In this document: positions 10,684 to 21,884 of the stretch, one piece after another
Numbering within the stretch: the first letter of the stretch is position 1
How the letters are laid out: each line of letters opens with the position of its first letter
NCBI GenBank assembly: GCA_003254925.1
Contig: QANZ01012358.1
Coordinates: 32,855-96,854, forward strand
Direction of reading: 5' to 3'
Length of the DNA stretch: 64,000 nucleotides
Source of the DNA: Chamaecrista fasciculata
Taxonomy: Eukaryota; Streptophyta; Magnoliopsida; Fabales; Fabaceae
Translations under genes and position numbers: made by a program
The notes under the pieces: model-generated
Seen by the model: only the letters and a program-made list of their open reading frames with translations
Database searches by the model: none
Told to the model about the DNA's origin: nothing

Positions 10684-10989
10684 TTACACAAATAAAAAAC
10701 TAAAGGGTGCTTTTTGCACAAATTAAAAATTGAGGGGTGTCATGTGCAAAGAAAGTGAGAAATGTAGATCCCATAGCAGCAACTTGTCTCTCTTACTCTT
10801 CTAGTTCCGGCAAAACACACATTTCCTCTTGAGCTCCTTCTTATCTTCACAGCACGCTGCAATACTGCACTGCCGCCACTCCGTCCGCACCTCCACGAAA
10901 ACCTAGCCGAATCACTGAGACAGGAGCTTGATTCACTGACGAAACAGATAAATCTTCGTAAGACTCGGAACGCAGGTATAATCTTTGCA

Positions 10990-11170
10990 GATTCACAAAA
11001 CAATCACTAATTTCTAGGTTCTATATAGTGTTTGTTTCCGTCAATGGAAGCTTTGAAAGTGTTCTCCTTTTTAATTTTTGGAATACCAAGTACCATGTTG
11101 AAAGATAAGCTCTCTGAAAAATTATTCTACTTCATCTCTTTTCCTGTCCAAACAAGGTATTCATTATTAT
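10990..11170 (+). repeat. Segment duplicated at 16810-16985
   Basis: The blocks 'ctaggttctatatagtgtttgtttccgtcaatg', 'agctttgaaagt', 'aataccaagtacca' and 'tgtccaaacaaggtatt' match 16820-16980 with scattered changes. This links DNA before the AT-rich spacer to the leader region of the PTAC18-like gene, so part of that leader was copied. 10761-10990 between them shows no gene, though it is less AT-rich than its surroundings. Confidence 0.7.
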
Positions 11171-13329
11171 TCATTAAAAGCATGTAAACTAAAGTGGCCA
11201 GTTTTTTTATCTCAAGAATGTATATTTATTTGTAACTAGTAGAAAGCACGTGCGTTGCATATGTGTAATATATTTAATTTTACTTTAAAAATAATATATT
11301 GTTGATTACTAAAAAAATTATTTAATAAATAATGTTAATAAAGAATGATTTAATTAGATAACCGATCTTTAAGTAAATTTTTCTCTATTAAACAAATGTC
11401 TATTACGTTTATTTTTTTAAAAAGTCTCAAAAAATAAAATCTTTATATTTTATCTTCAAGTTTGATAATGATTCATGCTCTTAAATAGTTTCCTTATTTT
11501 ATTTATTACCCATTAATTTTCATAATTCATAAAGACACTTGGATAAATCTCATGCTCAAAAATTAAATTAATTTTGTAAAAATATATAACCTTATTGTAA
11601 ATTCTTCCACTTGGAGAAACAAGGTTATGCCACTTCTCCTTTTAGTAGTGGGTTGGGCATCATCACAATGTTGATGACAAATCTTCTTTAAGTTAATTCG
11701 CAATTCTTCATTCAATTTCGTATAAAATTCTCAAACCACACTTAAGAGAAAAAGACAAGCTAGATTGGGAGTTTTTGTTGTACGATGAATAATATGTATA
11801 CCTAAATTCTTAATTTGTATTTATGTTAATCTTTGGCATATTAAAATAAAAGTTGGTAAATAATATAATTTTCAGTATTAAATCATATGTGATTCTCATT
11901 CATGAAACCTCAAATTAGTTGTGGTTTTGTTAAATATAAACTGATTTGAGTTTTTAGAAATAAAATATTATCCCACACACCCTTTAAAACATTTAGAGTA
12001 AAATGTATACAACTCTTCAAATTGTAATTATTGAGTAAAAAATTTCATAAAATATAAAAAAGTAACTACGTTTTTTAGCTTCTCATATTATATAAAAAAT
12101 CTCAATTTATCAAAAAACATTTTAGTTGTATTATTAATAATATAACGATTATTCATTGTAAGTTTTGATGTGTAATAATAATTAGATAGTAAAAAGTGAT
12201 TTATAATAAAAATAATAATAAAAGAATATTTCGTATATTTTAAGCAATATTTTATGTATAACAAGGAAACTCGTCATTGAAATAAAATCATTATCACTCT
12301 TCCACTTTTAATTTTCACAAATTTATTCATTCCATTAATTAGAATGATGTGTTCTTAATTGAGTTACTATTAACATTGTTTTTTTTTTTTGATACAACAA
12401 TTATTGATTACAATGCATATTGATGTACATTTTCTTTTGGTAAGGAAAAAAGAAATTAGGCAACATGATTAAAATATCATAAGAATTAAACCGATAAATA
12501 CTTAAAGAAATATTAAATTAACAAAGATTGAAAATGGTAAAATAATATTTGGTAAAATACTTAAGAATAAATTATTAAACAATAATTTTTTATTTGTATT
12601 ATATAGTAAAATAAATAAATAAATAAAAGTACAATAAATTACAAAAATGAACGGTTTTGGCAAAATAATTTGCTATAAACATGAGTAAACTTCTTCTTTA
12701 CACTATTAGCTACGTGGCTTCTTTTACCAATAGATTAAAATGTAGGGTTGAGGTTTAAGAACAGTAGAAAACAGCATGAAAGTTGGACAGTAGAGGATCC
12801 ACAGCTAACCTCATTTAATATTTTTACCATTTCAATTGTATTACTCTTTATATTAATATTTCGAATATAGCAATATAGTCTATCTATCATCAATCTAAGG
12901 GAAGTAGTTCCTCTATAATGGACTAATTATGTATTCCTTTTTCAAAAAAATCCAAACAAAACATTTTTAAAATTTTGTCCCTTCAAGTCCATTTTAGATG
13001 TTCACGGATAGGGTCTGGTTACCTTTCAACCGGACTCAAGACCCAGCTTGGTCAGACCCGAGTTGAGCCACTGAGCTCGATTGAGCCAAAACTTTTTATA
13101 TATTTTAAATTTGTATAAATTAATGAAATAATTAATTATGGATTAGTTTAATGATATTTTTATTAATAAAGACATTTAATTAAATTATTTTTTTAAAAAT
13201 GATGATTTAATTGGAATTAATTATATATTTTATGTATTTTTTAATATATAATTAATATATATGTTTTAACAATTAAAAATATTAAATAGTAAATAATATA
13301 AATATATAATTTTATATAATATAAATTTT
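11171..13329. other. AT-rich intergenic DNA
   Basis: No gene visible. 'aactagtagaaagcacgtgcgttgcat' near 11236 resembles a widespread plant repeat signature, but no element ends can be drawn. 13010-13095 holds a 'ggtctgg..gagccactgagctcgattgagcc' patch resembling subterminal repeats of other elements. Confidence 0.5.
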
Positions 13330-14797
13330 GCAAAAAACCCTTTCGTGCCCCTAACGTTTGCGGTCATTTTCAGTTATGCCCCTAACGTTTCATTTGTGTC
13401 AGTTGTACGCCCAATGTGAAACGTTAGTTTCAATTATGCCCTCGACTTTGATTCAATGCTGATGTGTCAATTTTTTTTTTTTTTTGAATTGAACATGTGG
13501 CAAGATGGTTGGATAAATAAAACATCTCTGATTTATTTTTTATCCACCATGGCATTTCCTACGTGGATTTACATTCACTAAACCAAAAAATTACTTCATC
13601 TTTTCATCTTCATTTACGCAGGCTGATGGTGGATAAAAAACCTGAATTTTATACATTGCAATGTGTGACCTAATTTAAGAAGCCTATCTCATTGTTAGTT
13701 TAATCTTTTCATCTGCGAATACTACAGTGTATACATTGCAATGTTTGACCTAATTTATCGAAATTATTTGTTGCATTCTTTATTGAATGTTTAGAGGTGT
13801 AATTTGCGAATCCAGATTACATCTTGACAAATCTTGATATTGAGTTGGAAATTTTGGTTTATCTGTTGTTTCTTGATAATTTGCTTATTGAGTATTTCTT
13901 CAAAAGTGATTTGATAAAATTATTCATCTGCTATTGAGTACATCTTCGTTTTGTGGTTTAGAATACAATGATTGCTCTTATATGCGATTGAAATTCAGAA
14001 CAACGAGCATATTCGTTCGTCGTAGCTTTGACTATTTGATTTGCTGTTATTTGAGCTTGTTCTTGCGAAATTAGTTCATCGATTATCATTTCCGGTTCTC
14101 TTACTCCTATTTTCCGTAATCAATTTTGAAAAACACTCAGTTTTTCCTGAAGATCTGAAATTCCTACGATGGTTTGAATTTTGGCGTTATTTTTTCTATT
14201 GATTCGATTGATCCTTTTTTTGGACTCGTTTTGCAAATCCATTTCCACAAATCTCGTTCTCTCATCGAATCGATGCGGAGCAGTGTTTGTTTTGCCGTAA
14301 ATGACGTCAGAAACGGCAGTTTCTAGCGGGTTGTATCTCCGGGTCCGTTTTTTGGACAGTCGGGTCGCTCAACCCGACATAGGTTGAAGATGACCTCTTC
14401 GCTCATTTTACATTTCTAGTCCTATCTTGTTTTAGTCTTTTGCGTTTTGGTCCTAGCGACTAATAAACAAAAAGAATTTTGCAAAAAAAAAAAGAATTTT
14501 GCACAAAATCTGAATTTTTGGGTTTAGTGAATGTAAATCCACGTAGGAAATGTCATGATGGATAAAAAATAAATCAGGGATGTTTTATTTATCCAGTCAT
14601 CTTGCCACATGTTCAATTCAGAAAAAACAAATTGACCCATAAGTAAAAAAAAATTGACACATCAGCATTGAGTCAAAGTTGGGGACATAATTGAAACTAA
14701 CGTTTCACATTGGGGGCACAACTGAAACAAATGAAACGTTAGGGGCATAACTGAAAATGACCGCAAATGTTAGGGGCACAAAAGGGTCTTTTGCCTG
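13330..14797. mobile_element. Mutator-like foldback element, copy A
   Basis: The inverted arms (about 13330-13600 and 14515-14797) share 'ccctttcgtgcccctaacg', 'ttcagttatgcccctaacg' and 'catttcctacgtggatttac' in opposite sense. Flanks carry taaatttt at 13322-13329 and 14798-14805, an 8-bp duplication. The loop (13600-14515) is less AT-rich in its last 300 bases and has no long frame; it looks like a captured promoter or intron rather than a coding fragment. Closely related to the copy starting at 14811 and to the one at 43382. Confidence 0.75.
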
Positions 14798-14810
14798 TAA
14801 ATTTTTTTAA

Positions 14811-15427
14811 GGCAAAAGACCCTTTCGTGCCCCTAACGTTTGAGGTGATTTTCAGTTATACCCCTAACGTTTCATTTGTGTCAGTTGTGCCCCCAATGTG
14901 AACCGTTCGTTTCAATTATACCCCCAATTGTGCCCCCAAGGTGAATAAAGTTTAGGGTTTTAGGTTTTTGAACCCTACTCTTGCGCACCCGAAGGTGAAG
15001 AAAGAAAGCTAGGGAAATTTAGGATTTTTGACTGGTATAAGGCTTATGAAGATGAAGATGTCAAATAAAGTTTAGGGTAGTAATTTTTTGGTTTAGTGAA
15101 TGTAAATCCACGTAGGAAATGCCATGGTGGATAAAAAATAAATCAAGGATGTTTTATTTATCCAGTTATCTTGCCACATATTTATTTCAGAACAAAAAAT
15201 TGACACACAAGTAAAAAAAATTAACACATCAGCATTGAGTCAAAGTTGGGGACATAATTGAAACTAACGTTTCACATTGGGAGCACAACTGACACAAATG
15301 AAACGTTAGGGGCATAATTGAAAATGACCGCAAATGTTAGGGGNNNNNNNNNNNNNNNNNNNNNNNNNNNNNNNNNNNNNNNNNNNNNNNNNNNNNNNNN
15401 NNNNNNNNNNNNNNNNNNNNNNNNNNN
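14811..15427. mobile_element. Mutator-like foldback element, copy B, right end lost in a gap
   Basis: Starts ggcaaaagaccctttcgtgc only 13 bases after copy A. Its right arm (15080-15343) matches copy A's right arm closely and runs into the N gap at 15344-15427. The small loop (about 14950-15070) has no frame. No target duplication can be read because the right end is masked. Confidence 0.65.
15344..15427. other. Assembly gap (84 N)
   Basis: A run of N inside the right arm of an inverted-repeat element. Closely similar repeats stand on the left, a likely cause of the gap. No statement about its content is possible. Confidence 0.99.
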
Positions 15428-15569
15428 AAAGGCAGAGAAGGCGCAAGTGAGAGGAGAGGAGCAACGAGCGAGAGAAGTCGGAAAACGCCTGTTAGTCAGA
15501 ATATTTATCCCAACAACGCCGCTTGTCGTCGTCGCTATTCTCTTCGTCTCTGCTTCTTTCAGGTTTTGC
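15428..15569 (+). other. Possible untranslated first exon of the PTAC18-like gene
   Basis: Purine-rich GC-richer sequence followed by a pyrimidine-rich stretch ends in tctttcag|gttttg, a possible donor border. The acceptor at 18240 before the coding exon needs an upstream exon, and this is the best candidate by composition. A transcript would be needed to decide. The true start may lie inside the gap. Confidence 0.3.
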
Positions 15570-16124
15570 TTCCTTCTTTTAAAATTTTCGTGAATTCGTC
15601 TGCATTTTGTGATGTTCATCTTTCTTCGCACATCCTAACTGCAATCTCATATATAGTTATAAATAAAATTAACTTAATGGTTGTATCATCTTGTGATTGG
15701 AATGAAGACATTGACATCTTGCTGCCCGTTTCCACAAATCTCTTTTATTAAGTACTGTAATTGAAGTAATCACATATCGGCAGATGAATTTTGCTGAAGT
15801 GATCTATTTCATCGGTGATGATTGTGAATACGGTCAGCCCTACTTGGAGTCATTTTTTGTTTTGTTGGAACTTAAAGGTTACTAAAGATTGAGACGATGT
15901 AACTTTTCCTTATGGGTGCCAAATGTTATGACTTGAGTTTTAGAGCGATTAAAGAGAAAGACGCAATGATTTCCCAAGGGGTTTGAGTTGCCCAAGTGGC
16001 TATGTTGTCAATTTTGTCCTTTTTTAGTCCTTTTTAACTACAGATATTTGTTGTAGAAATAGAAAGATCACAAGGGCAATTTCAGAAAACAAATCTGTAA
16101 ACAACTTGCTCTTTTAAAGTAGAA
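15570..16124 (+). other. Probable leader intron DNA, no gene seen
   Basis: Ordinary intron-like composition with T-rich stretches. No frame of note. Confidence 0.4.
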
Positions 16125-16678
16125 AAGATAAGAGTCCTTTGGACTCTGTACCCACTAGCTTTCAGAAAATAAAATAGCTGAGTTTGGTTTTCTGGACTGG
16201 AAAAGATCTCCTTGTAAGTTTTATGATTAGAACTGTGAACAAAAAGTTCAAATATGTAATCTTATGTTGCAAATAAGAAAGAAGATGAATAAATTTTTCA
16301 CTATAGGAAATCTGCAATCTGCACGAGAATTCATATATTCCAGGATAAGAGAAAATTGTTTTTCAGAAAAAAAATATCAAGAAAAAGTGGCACTAATAAC
16401 TTTTTCCCCTAAAAATACTAGAGTCTCTATCGCCTAGTTATGAGTAAGTTAATCAACACCCTCTAGCCATTTCCTTTGTTAAAATTTTAGGAATCTTTTT
16501 TATGTGTTTGCTATCAAATTTTCTATCCTTTTAAGTTCTCCTAATTCTTTTGAATTCTAGAGGAGAAAGCATCTCTTAAAAGAAGTGAAAGGAAAATTAT
16601 CATTTACCCATCTCTTCTGTTGCAGATTTGAGCCATATAGCAATTAAGGAACATATAATTCAAGCTTACGATTCACAG
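16125..16678 (+). repeat. Upstream copy of the PTAC18-like gene's leader region
   Basis: This aligns with 17707-18296, the DNA directly before the cupin start codon. It includes the 'gtacccactagc' block, 'ggagaaagcatctcttaaaa' and the whole acceptor region 'catctcttctgttgcag'. The copy ends where the coding exon would begin, so a second splice acceptor exists ~1.6 kb upstream without a coding exon behind it. Confidence 0.8.
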
Positions 16679-17706
16679 TCACTCTCCTTTGAGGGTTTAG
16701 CATCGCTCGTCCTTGGTCTTTCACTCTGTGCATATCAAACAGTAAAACCGCTATCTATACATCATTCTTCTGTGTTGATTTCCTGCTCTTATTTTTCGTT
16801 TCTAGGAAGTGTTTTTTTTTTTGGGTGTTCTCTAGGTTCTAGATGGTGTATGTTTCCATCAATGAAAGCTTTGAAAGTATTCTGACTTTTAAAATTTGGA
16901 ATGTCAAGTACCACGTAGAAAGATAATCTTTCTGAAAAATCATTTCACTCTTCTCTTTTCTGTCCAAACTAGGTATTGATTATTCTTCATCTTCTTAATT
17001 GGTTTCTGTTGAGCATTTACTCAATTTTACATTAACTGAAGGGGCATAGTAGCGTCTAAAAGTGCTTTTGAACTTTGAATATTTGTTGAAGTTTGATTAT
17101 TGATCCCAGTGTGAAAAAAATGACCATGATGATCTTGTAATATGCTGTAATGCCTGAAGTAAGGAGATATTTTCATTATACACTAAGAGTGATGATGAAT
17201 TTAGGAAAAACTCTCGCTCATCAAGAGCATGAAAAATTGAAGTGTTTGATAGAACCAGCTGCCAATATATTACTGAACAATAGCAAATACAGAAAAATGG
17301 TGTCTCAATACACAGAAAACACCAGCACAGAACAGCAAAGAATAACAAAGAAAACCCACAATCCTTGGCTTGCGAGAGGCCAAGTCTCTCCCCAAATGTC
17401 CTCACCAATTCCTTACCCAAAAAGTACTCATACTCCCACTAAAATACTGATGCAGCAGCAACCTACAAACACCCACACTCTGCTATAATCCGTTATGCCA
17501 CTTCAGTACTCATTTGTCCTTCTCTGCTTTGCCTCACTTCCTTTTAGGTTCATTGAGCCTCTTGTTAGGCCCACCAGTCCCAATCCCAGCCACTTTGAGT
17601 CTCTCGTGGCCCTTATTTCCTCTATTATTTCCTCTTCTCTTGTATGTATATAATAGGGAGTCTATCAGTGTTCAATTTCTGTTATCTGAAGAACGTGTAT
17701 TTATTT
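16679..17706 (+). other. DNA between the two leader copies
   Basis: 16810-16985 matches 10990-11170. 17510-17700 has a promoter-like patch with 'tatataatagg' near 17647 and could be part of an LTR, but ends cannot be drawn. No credible coding frame. Confidence 0.4.
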
Positions 17707-18240
17707 ATGATAAGAGTCCTCTGTACATTGTACCCACTAGCATTCAGAAAATAAATTAGCTGAGTTTGATTTTCTGAGCGGCTAACTCCTTGTATGTTAT
17801 ATGAATATAACTGTGAAAAAAAAGTTCAAATATTTAATGCTATGTAGCAAATAAAAAACAAGATAAAAGAAATCAATGAATTTTCCAGTATGTGAAAAAT
17901 GCAATCTGCACTAGAATTCATATAGCCAGGACAAGAGAAAATCATTTTGCAGAAAAAATATCAAGAAAAAAAATGGCACTACAAGTCTATAACAATGTCT
18001 TGTAGTTATATGTCACTTATTCCCTTGACAATGCTAGAGTCTCTATGGCCTAGTGCTGAGTAAGCTAATTAACGCCCTCTAGCCATTTCCTTTGCTAAAA
18101 TTTCAAGATTTTTTCTTAAGTGTTTGCTATTAAATTCTCTCTCTTTTTAAGTTCTCCCAAGTTTTTTGAATTTTAAAGGAGAAAGCATCTCTTAAAAGAA
18201 GTGAAAGGAAAATTATCATTTACCCATCTCTTCTGTTGCA
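17707..18240 (+). repeat. Downstream leader copy, ends at the splice acceptor of the cupin gene
   Basis: The second copy of the ~550-bp duplicated segment. It ends in a pyrimidine-rich tract and ttgcag at 18235-18240, a strong acceptor directly before the untranslated start of the coding exon. Confidence 0.75.
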
Positions 18241-18725
18241 GATTTGGGCCATATAGCAAGTAAGGAACATATAATTTAAGCTTGTGATTCACAGTCATGG
18301 CAAGCGTGTTCACAACCCCAACCTTGACACATTTTCCTATCAAAAGACACACTGGAAGAAACCCGGGTAATTGTCGTACCAAACAATTCCATATAAAAGC
18401 ATTGATAACAGAGAAGCCATTGGAGGAGCTATACAAAGTGAGAGTAGAAAGGAATGTATCTTCAGAGAGACTAGCCGAGCTTGGCGTCTCGAGGTGGTCG
18501 GTGTGGAAGACCGGGAAGTGCCGGTTACCGTGGGACTGGCAAGTGGACCAACTGGTATATATAGAAGAAGGGGAAGTGAGGGTGGTCCCTGAAGGGAGCC
18601 AAAGGTTCATGAGGTTTGTGGCAGGAGACCTTGTTAGGTACCCTAAGTGGTTTGAGGCTGACCTATGGTTCAATGGTCCTTACCAAGAGCGTTATAGCTT
18701 TAGAGCTTATGGTGATGATTTTTGA
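18241..18725 (+). CDS. PTAC18: Plastid RmlC-like cupin, PTAC18-type (CDS 18297-18725)
   Basis: The CDS gives 142 residues from ATG 18297; 18241-18296 is the untranslated start of the exon after the acceptor at 18240. Residues 1-35 are rich in Ser, Thr, Arg and Lys with few acids, as in chloroplast transit peptides. Residues ~40-138 form a single cupin of the DUF861/Cupin_3 kind, with SRWSVWKTGKCRLPWDW, then EEGEVRVVPEG and AGDLVRYPKWFEADLWF for the barrel strands. Arabidopsis PTAC18 has this size and was found in the plastid transcriptionally active chromosome; its biochemical role is not settled. The His/Glu metal ligands of classic cupins are largely absent. The coding part is uninterrupted. 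The symbol rests on recalled similarity, and a paralogous plastid cupin is possible. Confidence 0.8.
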
Positions 18726-18850
18726 TTGCTTGTACTAACTAGTGTTCACCATGTTTTGAGGTTTTTGTTGCTTGAAAATTTTACTTGGATAATCAATGCG
18801 TTGTGATCAGTATACAACTCCGAACTTTTCTGAATTGCTGGTATATTTTT

Positions 18851-19305
18851 GAGAAAGCCTGCTTTTTGGTCTCTGAATTGTTATTGAGTCAACGATTTAA
18901 TCCCTAAATTGTAGGAAAATATGAATCAGTCCCTGAATTTTACACCATCGTCAACTTTTTGGTCCCTGAATTGTAGAAAAATACGAATCAGCCCCTGAAT
19001 TTTACACCACAGTCAACCCTTTGGTCCCTGAGCTTTTAACCGTTGTGTAACTTTACTCCACAGTCAGAGACCAAAAGGTTGACGATGGTGTAAAATTCAG
19101 AAATTGATTTGTATTTTCCTACAATTCAGGACCAAAAGGTTGATGATAGTGTAAAATTCAAGAACTTATTCGTATTTTCCTACAATTCAGGAACCAAAAA
19201 GTTGACGGTGGTGTAAAATTCAAGGACTGATTTGTATTTTCCTACAATTCAAGGACTAAATTATTGACTCAGTAACAATTCAGGGACCAAAAAGTAAGTT
19301 TTCTC
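18851..19305. mobile_element. Mutator-like inverted-repeat element (455 bp)
   Basis: The ends 'gagaaagcctgctttttggtc' and its inverted partner enclose alternating 'tccctgaattgtag..' blocks repeated within each arm. Flanks are tatattttt (18842-18850) and tatatttgt (19306-19314), a 9-bp duplication with one change. No coding capacity. It lies ~125 bp behind the cupin stop codon and may be in its 3' transcript. Confidence 0.75.
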
Positions 19306-19775
19306 TATATTTGTTTGGCTTTTCACGGGTATCTTTTATTGGAAGTTATCATGTTTGAAGTATTTTGGCCAAAAAAAATCATGTTTGAAGTATACTATAT
19401 ATGAGTACTTCTACCAAGGAAAATTGAAACTTGAGATTAACCTATTTTTATTACCCCGTTGGTTGGTAGAACTGCTGGTATATGAAAAATAGATAATCCC
19501 AATTTGCTAAAACAATAGACTTAAGCATGAGGAGGAAAAACTCACCACTTAACAATTCATAAAATAATGCTTTTGGCACAATTTGTGAGCACCAACACGA
19601 TGTAAACTAGTTTAACATTTAATTGGATACTGATTAGCATGAAGTTTCCTTAGTATGCCCAAACAATCTAACATAGCTTGAAATGCATATTGAAGCTATC
19701 ATATATACAAGAATGACGAAACACAGTCATGTCAGTTTATTACCCCATTGAAACATGTTAAAAACATTTAATTAA
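19306..19775. other. Intergenic DNA, nothing recognised
   Basis: AT-rich, with a short direct repeat of 'atcatgtttgaagta' near 19350-19395. No frame or element ends. Confidence 0.5.
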
Positions 19776-20258
19776 GGTTATAAAAACCGGACCGGACATT
19801 CAACCGGTCGAGGTAGGGGTTCAAGGTTCAATGGTTCAACCGGGGTCCAACCAGATTCGGACCGTTAGCAAATAAATAAATTAAAAATAATAAAAAAGCT
19901 TAAAAACGATAAAATTCTAATTCCAATAATATAGATATAGTCAATTTTCATAATATTCATCAATATAATGTCATCAAATGAAATTTTATGATCATTTTCT
20001 CTATCAAATTTTGGTTCATAATCAACATTATCTAATATTTTACCCATAACTATTGAAAAAGACAAAAAAAATCAAAAAAGGAAAAAAAAAATGAAAAATC
20101 ACATTATAAACGGTTCAACCGGTTTTCCACCGGTTCAGTCCGGTTTTCCCGGTTCTTGAGCGGTTCTTTAGCTGCCCGATTCTGGGAGTGACTCGGATCG
20201 GCCTGGTGCCCGGTTCACGGTCCAACCGGTTGAACTGGCCGGTCCGATTTTCATAACC
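19776..20258. mobile_element. MITE with CCGGTT-rich ends
   Basis: The ends ggttataaaaaccggaccgg and the inverted ccggtccgattttcataacc enclose 483 bp. The right arm carries many 'aaccggtt'-like boxes and the centre is very AT-rich. Elements of this look are common in dicots. The flanks do not show a clean target duplication. Confidence 0.7.
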
Positions 20259-20889
20259 ATGCATTTAATAGAAGCTTGGTCTGACTATGCCAACGCCATA
20301 AAAAATCAAACAAGATAGCCAAAACCAATTCAAAATCCAATCTTCCAAATCAATGTTTAAGAATTAAGAGATGAATTAAACTAAACAAGAAAAGAAATGA
20401 GAGATTAAGAATTTTACCTTCAACACAACAGTGGAAATAAGGACGAGTAGTCTCACAGCCCTTAGGTTTTTGACGATACTGACAAATAAGTGTTTAGACA
20501 TTTTCTAGAAGAAGAGAAGATCTATACTTATTTAAAACTCGTGAGTTAATACTAAAATTCGATTCACCGGCCACTTTAGAAATTGGAATGCTCAAAACAT
20601 CACATGTCATCTTTGAAATGTTTGGATATCAATTTTTATGCTCCTTTCATGTTGCAAAACATTGAAGTTTTCACAAAATTGAGATTCTATTATTTGGCTC
20701 CTCTAACTATTTGTCCAACTTAGATTCTTCGGCCAAAAATTCATTTTGACTCACATACTGAATATAATCTTGCACAATATCAACCAAAACATAATTATAA
20801 CTAACATATGAATTAAGAAAGACAATTCAAAACTAAGATATAAAATTTGTTTAAGAAGTGATGACAAACAGACCCCAAAGGCAAGCTTT
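20259..20889. other. AT-rich DNA upstream of a hAT fragment
   Basis: No frame of note. May contain worn remains of the same hAT element on the downstream (3') side of its minus-strand transposase fragment. Confidence 0.4.
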
Positions 20890-21201
20890 CTAATAATATT
20901 TGATTTCTCTCCTATAGTTGAAGAATGTAATGTTAATGGTACTTGTGATTGCTATTTGCTCTATCGTAACATCTCTTATTTCATAATTAGCAAAAAGTGC
21001 GTATAATTTTTTAATATATATATTCTCTAACTTTTGCTCCAAATTGATGGGGTCAAGCTTTGGATGATAAAATTTGAGCATATTAAATTTCATCCATGGA
21101 TAAAGTATTGATGCAATTACAAGAATAGCACTATATTTCGACCTTTTTCTTTTTCTTATGTAAGGGGTTTTTCTTTTAATATGATGCATTAAAAAATGCA
21201 A
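20890..21201 (-). pseudogene. hAT transposase fragment (C-terminal region)
   Basis: A 103-codon minus-strand frame with YSAILVIASILYPWMKFNML and then KLDP..LEQKLENIYIKKLYALF. This matches the segment of plant hAT (RICESLEEPER-like) transposases where 'LA(I/M)..VLDPR.K' is followed by a helical stretch before the dimerisation domain. The usual Asp of the LDPR motif is Tyr here. The BED finger and the rest of the catalytic core are absent, and the dimerisation region after it is not recognisable. It is a dead remnant with no visible element ends. Confidence 0.6.
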
Positions 21202-21884
21202 GTAAATTGTGGTTAGGCTTGTTTAACCCATCACATCAAGTAATTCAAAATAATTAATAATCATAATTAAGAAACTAGTTTCTTACCAATCAAGTTGTTT
21301 ATTATTTAAATATTTTGTTCAGGTTTTTCAATTATAAAATAACGAGTAAATTGATAATTCAATCCTTGAAAATGAGTTTAAACTTTCTCTGCCTATCAAA
21401 ATAAAAAATAAAAAATTCTGTATCTCTTTTGTTTTTATTTTATATCTTTTATTCTTTATATTTCATTTCATTTATAACTCATTTGAAAGAAAAGTAAAAA
21501 AAATAAGTTTAATAATAAAATTATAAAAAACATAAATTTAGTCCTCATTGATGATATATAAAATGATGAATATAATAATATAATATAAATGAATTCTTAC
21601 ATAATCACATTAAAAGAGTAAGAGATAATGCATTTTTTGTTATTAATTTTGTGTCTCTCTTATATCTTTTTATATTGTTTATTCTTTAGACTTTTTTATA
21701 TTTATAAAAATAACGTGTTTTTTTTCTCAATTTTTATATTTTTGATAATTAATCATATAAAAAATTTATACTATCTATATTTTATTCTTAATAATAAAAA
21801 AATAGAAAATTATAAATCAAGTCCTTAATATTATTTAATAAATTGAACCATTGTCACATATGGCTAGCCACTCAAGTGACCATA
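21202..21884. other. AT-rich intergenic DNA
   Basis: Long A/T runs with no gene. This is the region downstream of the phytocyanin gene on the minus strand and would include its 3' UTR and polyadenylation signals. Confidence 0.5.

Larger units (their letters stand above)
8626..10760. mobile_element. Long foldback element, split by a later Mutator-like insertion
   Basis: The left arm (about 8640-9035) is inverted at about 9385-9733 and continued at 10693-10760 beyond a later insertion. Shared blocks include 'ggtccctcaagcttgctcaaag', 'gaattaaggtcctttctttttatgacagg' and 'aatcacagcaccacg'. The loop (9036-9384) is GC-richer and holds an open frame on the minus strand. The tip of the right arm is degraded, so no target duplication can be read. 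Confidence 0.7.

Noticed and set aside
17097-17488. Opposed frames of 107 and 112 codons
   Set aside because: They overlap on both strands in leader DNA, with no family similarity recognised.
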